38,713 nucleotides of DNA from an uncultured Saprospiraceae bacterium (lineage in GTDB: Bacteria; Bacteroidota; Bacteroidia; Chitinophagales; Saprospiraceae), in contig CALGNN010000144.1 in NCBI GenBank assembly GCA_937961455.1, forward strand, positions 1 to 38,713, given 5' to 3'. Under the pieces are notes generated by a model, which was not told the DNA's origin, made no database searches, and saw only the letters and a program-made list of their open reading frames with translations. Positions 34,550 through 38,713 of the stretch are shown piece after piece (position 1 is the stretch's first letter; every line of letters starts with the position of its first letter). Made by a program: the position numbers and the translations under genes.

Positions 34550-35065
34550 ATGAAAAGTTTAAAGATTATATTAACCATAGCAGCGTTCCTTGCGCTTACT
34601 TTTGAGGCAGATGCTCAAAAATTTGGGTACCTTGATTCAAACGCTCTTTTAACAGAGTTGAATGAAGTAAAACAAGCGAATGCAGAATTAGAAGCTTTGC
34701 AAAAGCAAATGCAATCTAAGGGACAACAAATGCTTAAAGACCTGCAAGAGAAGTATAATGAAGTAGGTAGAAAAGAGCAACAAGGTGAAATTTCTCCTAA
34801 GCAATTAGAGGATGAAGTAACCAAGTTGAGAGCTGAAGAACAAGGGATCGCAGAGTACGAGCAACAAATGCAACAAAAGATTTTTGAAAAACAAAATCAA
34901 TTGTTACAGCCTATTATTGATAAAGTAAATGCAGCTATTACTTCTGTTGCAAAAGAACAAGGTTATACCTACATCTTTGACAGAAGTGCTGGAACAGGCG
35001 TTTTACTTTATGCAGATGAGAGTTCTGATATCAGCAGTCTCGTCAAAGCCAAGTTAGGCTTGTAA
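34550..35065 (+). CDS. OmpH/Skp family periplasmic chaperone, second of a tandem pair
   Basis: 171 aa. Signal peptide MKSLKIILTIAAFLALTFEADA ends before Gln. The mature protein starts KFGYLDSNALLTELNEVKQANAEL and continues as a Gln/Lys/Glu-rich coiled coil, then closes with GYTYIFDRSAGTGVLLYADESSDI and LVKAKLGL. Both the YIFDRS and the first-strand motif match the neighbouring paralog (DLIFDKAS), so the two come from a duplication. It is expected to act as a trimeric holdase in the periplasm. It has its own promoter and a strong terminator 20 bases after its stop. Confidence 0.93.
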   Translation: MKSLKIILTIAAFLALTFEADAQKFGYLDSNALLTELNEVKQANAELEALQKQMQSKGQQMLKDLQEKYNEVGRKEQQGEISPKQLEDEVTKLRAEEQGIAEYEQQMQQKIFEKQNQLLQPIIDKVNAAITSVAKEQGYTYIFDRSAGTGVLLYADESSDISSLVKAKLGL

Positions 35066-35085
35066 AAGAATTACAAAGATTATAT

Positions 35086-35120
35086 AAAAGGGCACTTCCA
35101 AAAGAAGTGCCCTTTTTTTA
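35086..35120 (+). terminator. Intrinsic terminator of the OmpH genes
   Basis: A 13-bp perfect stem, AAAAGGGCACTTC (35086-35098) with its complement (35105-35117), has a 6-base loop and is followed by a T-run. It lies just past the second OmpH stop. The A-run on the left means that it could also act on the opposite strand. Confidence 0.9.
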
Positions 35121-35159
35121 TCTTAGGAAAGAACAAAGCCTTTTCAATAAGGCAAAAAT

Positions 35160-35666
35160 ATGATGGACTGGTCTTGCTTCACTAGAAAGATTTTTATTCA
35201 AACCAAAGTATCAAAGGTTTACAATGCTTGGGCTCAATCTGCATTAATCTCCAAATGGTTTTTAAGAAAAGCGATCTATATAGATACAGATAATACAATT
35301 AAGGAAGGCCATATGAATTTTCAGCAAGGTGACCAATATGAATGGTATTGGCACAATTGGGAGAAGCCCCAAAAAGGAATCATATCCAAGGCTGAAGAAA
35401 ATCGCTTAATAGCTTTTGACTTTGGAGGTGCAGGTCTTGTAGAGATTTTACTTGAAGAAACCGATTCGGGTACCATGCTGACCTTAGTCCAGTCAGGTAT
35501 ACCAATAGATGATGAATCAAAGAAAAATTTTTATTTCGGCTGTTCTCATGCGTGGACTTTTTGGCTAACTAATTTAAAAGCTTATTTAGAGCATGGTATA
35601 ACGCTTCATGAAACCGAAGCAAATATCTATAGCATAGAAGACGCGCATACTGTAGTGAATAATTAG
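35160..35666 (+). CDS. SRPBCC (AHSA1-like) domain protein
   Basis: 168 aa; two adjacent ATGs (35160 and 35163) are possible starts. CFTRKIFIQTKVSKVYNAWAQSALISKWFLRKA is the opening strand-helix pair of the Bet v1-like fold. GDQYEWYWHNWEKPQKGIISKAEENRLIAFDFGG and VEILLEETDSGTMLTLVQSGIP give the beta sheet, and HAWTFWLTNLKAYLEHG is the long C-terminal helix. This is the standard order of AHSA1/START-like proteins, which bind hydrophobic ligands or act as co-chaperones. No more precise role can be given. It precedes the YpdA-like gene by about 20 bases. Confidence 0.88.
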   Translation: MMDWSCFTRKIFIQTKVSKVYNAWAQSALISKWFLRKAIYIDTDNTIKEGHMNFQQGDQYEWYWHNWEKPQKGIISKAEENRLIAFDFGGAGLVEILLEETDSGTMLTLVQSGIPIDDESKKNFYFGCSHAWTFWLTNLKAYLEHGITLHETEANIYSIEDAHTVVNN

Positions 35667-35672
35667 AATAAG

Positions 35673-35680
35673 TAAATTTG
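35673..35680 (+). promoter_or_regulatory. Candidate -7 element (TAAATTTG) of ypdA
   Basis: An exact TAnnTTTG match lies six bases before the ATG at 35687. Transcription from it would begin at or next to the start codon, giving a leaderless message. No TTG is found at the -33 position. The in-frame TTG at 35678 is part of this element. Confidence 0.35.
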
Positions 35681-35686
35681 TGCTGT

Positions 35687-36652
35687 ATGGAAATGTATGA
35701 TCTAATAATTATTGGAGCTGGACCTATTGGAATGACCATCGGGATAGAATCTGAAAAACGTGGTTTATCCTATCTTATCATTGATAAAGGTGTATTGGTA
35801 AATTCTTTATATCACTTCCCGACGAACATGACATTTTTTTCTACTTCTAAATTGTTAGAAATAGGAGAAACACCCTTCATCTCACATCAAGACAAACCCA
35901 CACGAAGAGAAGCACTAGAATATTTTAGAAGAGTGCATGATACATGGAAATTGAATATCAATTTATATGAGAAAGTATTAAGTGTTGATGGAAAGGAAGG
36001 TCAATTTTTGCTAGGCACCAATAAAGCGAAATATCAATGCAAAAATGTGGTCATTGCCACAGGCTTTTACGATTTGCCAAATAAAATGAATATCCCTGGG
36101 GAAGCGCTTGATAAAGTCAAGCACTATTATGACGAACCTCATCCTTATATTGGTCAAAAAGTTGCTGTCATAGGAGCAGCTAATTCAGCTTGCGATGTTG
36201 CACTTGAATTATTTCACAAGGGTGCTGAAGTAAGCATGATCGTAAGAAAGCCCACGATCAACGAACGAGTAAAATATTGGATCAAACCCAATATTGAAAA
36301 TAGGATCAAAGAAGGAAGTATCAAGGCTTTTTTTAATGCAAGTCCAACAAAAATAACCGAAGATCAAATTTTTATAGAAACAGAAGAAGGAGAAGTCGCT
36401 CTAGAAAACGATTTTGTTTTAGCTATGACAGGCTATAAACCAGACTATAATTTGTTTAAGGATTTAAATATATCATTAAAGGAAGATATTTATAAGACAC
36501 CCATTTATCATGAGGAAACTCATGAAAGCATGGTGCCTGGAATTTATTTAGCCGGGGTCTTGTGTGGAGGACTTAAAACGAATGCTTTTTTTATTGAAAA
36601 TGCAAAAGATCATGCAGTGAAAATTACCTCAGCCATTGCTCAAAAAAATTAA
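35687..36652 (+). CDS. ypdA: YpdA-family putative bacillithiol disulfide reductase
   Basis: 321 aa from ATG 35687. The FAD-binding motif is DLIIIGAGPIGMTIGIES near the N-terminus and the NADPH-binding motif is VAVIGAANSACDVALELF around residue 165. VNSLYHFPTNMTFFSTSKLLEIG and the C-terminal GIYLAGVLCGGLKTNAFFIENAKDHA are characteristic of YpdA/Bdr. The thioredoxin-reductase CxxC is absent, as expected for the family. In Firmicutes it reduces bacillithiol disulfide with NADPH; some Bacteroidota make bacillithiol as well, but this window does not show the pathway genes. Earlier in-frame TTG at 35678 overlaps a promoter element and is disfavoured. Confidence 0.88.
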   Translation: MEMYDLIIIGAGPIGMTIGIESEKRGLSYLIIDKGVLVNSLYHFPTNMTFFSTSKLLEIGETPFISHQDKPTRREALEYFRRVHDTWKLNINLYEKVLSVDGKEGQFLLGTNKAKYQCKNVVIATGFYDLPNKMNIPGEALDKVKHYYDEPHPYIGQKVAVIGAANSACDVALELFHKGAEVSMIVRKPTINERVKYWIKPNIENRIKEGSIKAFFNASPTKITEDQIFIETEEGEVALENDFVLAMTGYKPDYNLFKDLNISLKEDIYKTPIYHEETHESMVPGIYLAGVLCGGLKTNAFFIENAKDHAVKITSAIAQKN

Positions 36653-36678
36653 TATTGAAAAACAGATAATATTTTGAT

Positions 36679-37089
36679 ATGCACAGTACAAATTACTTTA
36701 ATACCTTAATTGAGGTAGCAGAAGATTGTCCAGCTATTTCTGGTGAACAGCCACCAGTCAAAGGAGATAAATTATCAGTTGCAAATCGCCAGTTTGATAT
36801 GTTGAAAAACGCTCCTTATAAATATGATTCTGATGAAGTACTTTTTACCGTCTGGGCTGAACGAAAAGATATCCCTAAAGCGGATTATGAAAAAGAACGA
36901 GCAATTTATTTTTCTAAAGGGCAGCCTTGCTTTAGGGCTTCACCTTTGACAAAAAGATATGGCTGGGGAGTTCATGCAAATAGTGAGGGGAAGATTGCCA
37001 TCTATGGAAGAGAAACACAGGCCTACGAAGATTTATGTAAAAACTCAGAGCTTAAGAAAACGAAAGCTATGCGTTCGAAGAGAAAGTAA
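36679..37089 (+). CDS. DUF6157 family protein
   Basis: 136 aa, cytoplasmic. It begins HSTNYFNTLIEVAEDCPAISGEQPPVKGDK, continues with ANRQFDMLKNAPYKYDSDEVLFTVWAERK and SKGQPCFRASPLTKRYGWGVH, and ends with a lysine/arginine-rich tail (KKTKAMRSKRK). These blocks match the DUF6157 family, which is common in Bacteroidota and Firmicutes and has no known function. It lies 26 bases after ypdA with the same orientation and could be co-transcribed. Confidence 0.88.
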   Translation: MHSTNYFNTLIEVAEDCPAISGEQPPVKGDKLSVANRQFDMLKNAPYKYDSDEVLFTVWAERKDIPKADYEKERAIYFSKGQPCFRASPLTKRYGWGVHANSEGKIAIYGRETQAYEDLCKNSELKKTKAMRSKRK

Positions 37090-37118
37090 AATTGAAATAT
37101 TAGTCTTAACTTTTACAA

Positions 37119-38713
37119 ATGAAAAAAAGTATTAAATATTCACTACTGATAATTTCTTTATCAATCGTTCAGATGTCATGTTTAGCTGTCAAAGCACAAA
37201 CAGAAGTAGCTGAACCAAAGCCAAAGGCACAAAAGATAGATAAAGAAACATTCCAACAATCTATTGAAAATGCGAAACCTGTTTTCAAAGATGGAGAAGC
37301 CCAAATCGTAGAAGTATTTAATGATCCTAATAATTGGATCGTGCATGACCTATGGGTGGAGACTAATTTTGATTCTGACGGAGATGGTAAAAATGATCGA
37401 ATGCATGTTGATGTTACTAGACCTATTCAAACAGATACAGAAAAACTTAAACTACCAGTAGTATATAATACGAGTCCATATTTTGCCGGAGTAGCTCAAG
37501 GAGGGGATGAATATTTTTGGAATGTGAGACATGAATTAGGAGAAACACCACCTGAAAGACCTCATCCTGCAGAGATTGTTAGAAGAGGTGAGCGCCCTGT
37601 TATATCTCGAGCACATGTAAAAGATTGGTTGCCGAGAGGTTATGTGGTAGTTCACTCATCTTCTCCTGGTACGGGATTGTCTGATGGTGCTCCAACCATA
37701 GGAGGAAAAAATGAATCACTTGCACCAAAAGCGGTGATTGATTGGCTATGTGGAAGAGCAAAGGGATATAAAAGCATAGATGGAAATGAAGAAGTAAAAG
37801 CCTATTGGTCCACAGGTAAAGTAGGGATGATTGGTACTTCATATAATGGAACTTTACCTATAGCAGCTGCAACCACAGGCGTAAAAGGATTGGAGGCGAT
37901 TATTCCTATTGCTCCAAATACTTCTTATTATCATTATTATAGATCTCATGGTCTTATTAGACATCCCGGAGGTTATCTGGGTGAGGACATTGATGTGCTT
38001 TATGATTTTGTACATAGTGGTGCAGAAGCAAAACGTGCCGCTAATAACGAAAGGGTTAGAGACACTGAAATGGCAGCAGGAATGGATCGAATAACTGGAG
38101 ATTATAATGATTTTTGGGCTGGTAGAGATTATTTAAACCAGATGAAAAATTTTAAAGCTGCCTTGTTGATGTCTCATGGATTCAATGATTGGAATGTGAT
38201 GCCTGAACACAGTTATCGCATCTATAAAAAGGCTAATGAGATGGGAGTGCCTTGTCAAATCTATTATCATCAAAAAGGACACGGTGGACCACCTCCTATG
38301 AAGATGCTGAATCGATGGTTTACCAGATATTTGCATGGAGTAGAAAATGGTGTTGAAAATGATCCTAAGGCATGGGTGGTAAGAGAAAATGATGAGTCGA
38401 AAAATCCTACCCCTTATGCAGATTATCCTAATCCAGATGCGTCAAATGTTTCATTGTATTTAGCAGGAGGTGCTCCTGAATCAGGTGCATTAGTTCTAGA
38501 ATCTCCTGCTGAAGCAAAGCAGGAAACCCTAGTTGATAATTTTTCTTTTTCAGCTGAGGTGTTAGCAAAGGCAGAATATACAAATCATCGATTGCTTTAT
38601 GTGACTCCTGAATTAAAGGAAGACCTTCACCTATCTGGAGAGGCTGTATTGTCCATTAAGATTGCATCAAATAAAGAAGCTGCGAATCTTTCTGCTTACT
38701 TAATTTCATTGCC
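37119..38713 (+). CDS. Xaa-Pro dipeptidyl-peptidase (S15 family), 3' end cut off by window
   Basis: 531 codons are visible and the frame stays open to the last base. The ATG at 37119 opens a signal peptide (KKSIKYSLLIISLSIVQMSC-LAVKA) likely cut before Gln27; the internal Cys lacks a good lipobox. The alpha/beta-hydrolase core has VVYNTSPYFAGVAQGGDEYF, RGYVVVHSSSPGTGLSDGAP, the nucleophile Ser241 in GMIGTSYNGTLPIAA, Asp357 in SHGFNDWNV and His388 in QKGHGG. This triad order and the G-x-S-Y-x-G motif fit S15 X-Pro dipeptidyl-peptidases such as PepX/cocaine-esterase relatives. It would cleave Xaa-Pro dipeptides from peptides in the periplasm or outside the cell. Confidence 0.9.
   Translation, partial: MKKSIKYSLLIISLSIVQMSCLAVKAQTEVAEPKPKAQKIDKETFQQSIENAKPVFKDGEAQIVEVFNDPNNWIVHDLWVETNFDSDGDGKNDRMHVDVTRPIQTDTEKLKLPVVYNTSPYFAGVAQGGDEYFWNVRHELGETPPERPHPAEIVRRGERPVISRAHVKDWLPRGYVVVHSSSPGTGLSDGAPTIGGKNESLAPKAVIDWLCGRAKGYKSIDGNEEVKAYWSTGKVGMIGTSYNGTLPIAAATTGVKGLEAIIPIAPNTSYYHYYRSHGLIRHPGGYLGEDIDVLYDFVHSGAEAKRAANNERVRDTEMAAGMDRITGDYNDFWAGRDYLNQMKNFKAALLMSHGFNDWNVMPEHSYRIYKKANEMGVPCQIYYHQKGHGGPPPMKMLNRWFTRYLHGVENGVENDPKAWVVRENDESKNPTPYADYPNPDASNVSLYLAGGAPESGALVLESPAEAKQETLVDNFSFSAEVLAKAEYTNHRLLYVTPELKEDLHLSGEAVLSIKIASNKEAANLSAYLISL

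Noticed and set aside
37600-38336. Short open frames on both strands near the end of the window
   Set aside because: All lie inside the Xaa-Pro dipeptidyl-peptidase frame, which carries a complete catalytic triad.
1-38713. CRISPR array, insertion sequence, prophage or tRNA
   Set aside because: No spaced direct repeats of CRISPR size, no transposase or integrase motifs and no tRNA-like clover-leaf were seen in the window.

Overview
The window is AT-rich DNA from a member of the Bacteroidota, probably of the Saprospiria/Cytophagia type. The evidence is a very large C25-type PorU2-like sortase of type IX secretion, a tandem pair of OmpH/Skp chaperones, several TAnnTTTG promoter elements, a general lack of strong Shine-Dalgarno sites and heavy use of TTG start codons. 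No tRNA, rRNA, CRISPR array, transposase or prophage gene was seen.

Positions 1-24875 are a surface-polysaccharide biosynthesis region. The first part (1-14455, all + strand, mostly overlapping or abutting genes) holds the end of an asparagine-synthase-like gene, a polysaccharide-deacetylase-like protein, a UDP-glucuronate 4-epimerase-like SDR, a Wzx-type flippase that appears to start at CTG, two methyltransferases, four GT4 glycosyltransferases, a Wzy-type polymerase, a FlaA1/CapD-type 4,6-dehydratase, an initiating phosphoglycosyl transferase and mannose-1-phosphate guanylyltransferase. The set is coherent: make UDP- and GDP-sugars, load the first sugar on undecaprenyl phosphate, extend it, flip it and polymerise it. 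A short section with alternating strands follows (14448-18186: two glycosyltransferases and a multi-membrane-span protein). A second + strand operon (18226-24875) has a second flippase, a GT2, two paralogous FemAB/GNAT-like acyltransferases on either side of a methyltransferase, an alpha/alpha-toroid protein and another methyltransferase. This last module is the part least explained by known pathways. A strong bidirectional terminator closes it at 24918-24959.

Positions 24976-29997 (- strand) encode the PorU2-like sortase. In type IX secretion, PorU attaches cargo proteins to a surface glycolipid, so its closeness to a glycan locus is suggestive. After a gene-free stretch of about 500 bp, the + strand continues with a membrane GT2, rsmG and an MscS-type channel (overlapping or abutting), then a 397-bp gap, two OmpH/Skp genes with a terminator, an SRPBCC protein, a YpdA-type flavoprotein reductase, a DUF6157 protein and the first 531 codons of an Xaa-Pro dipeptidyl-peptidase that runs off the window.

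Identifications rest on motifs and family resemblance read by eye; no database search was run.
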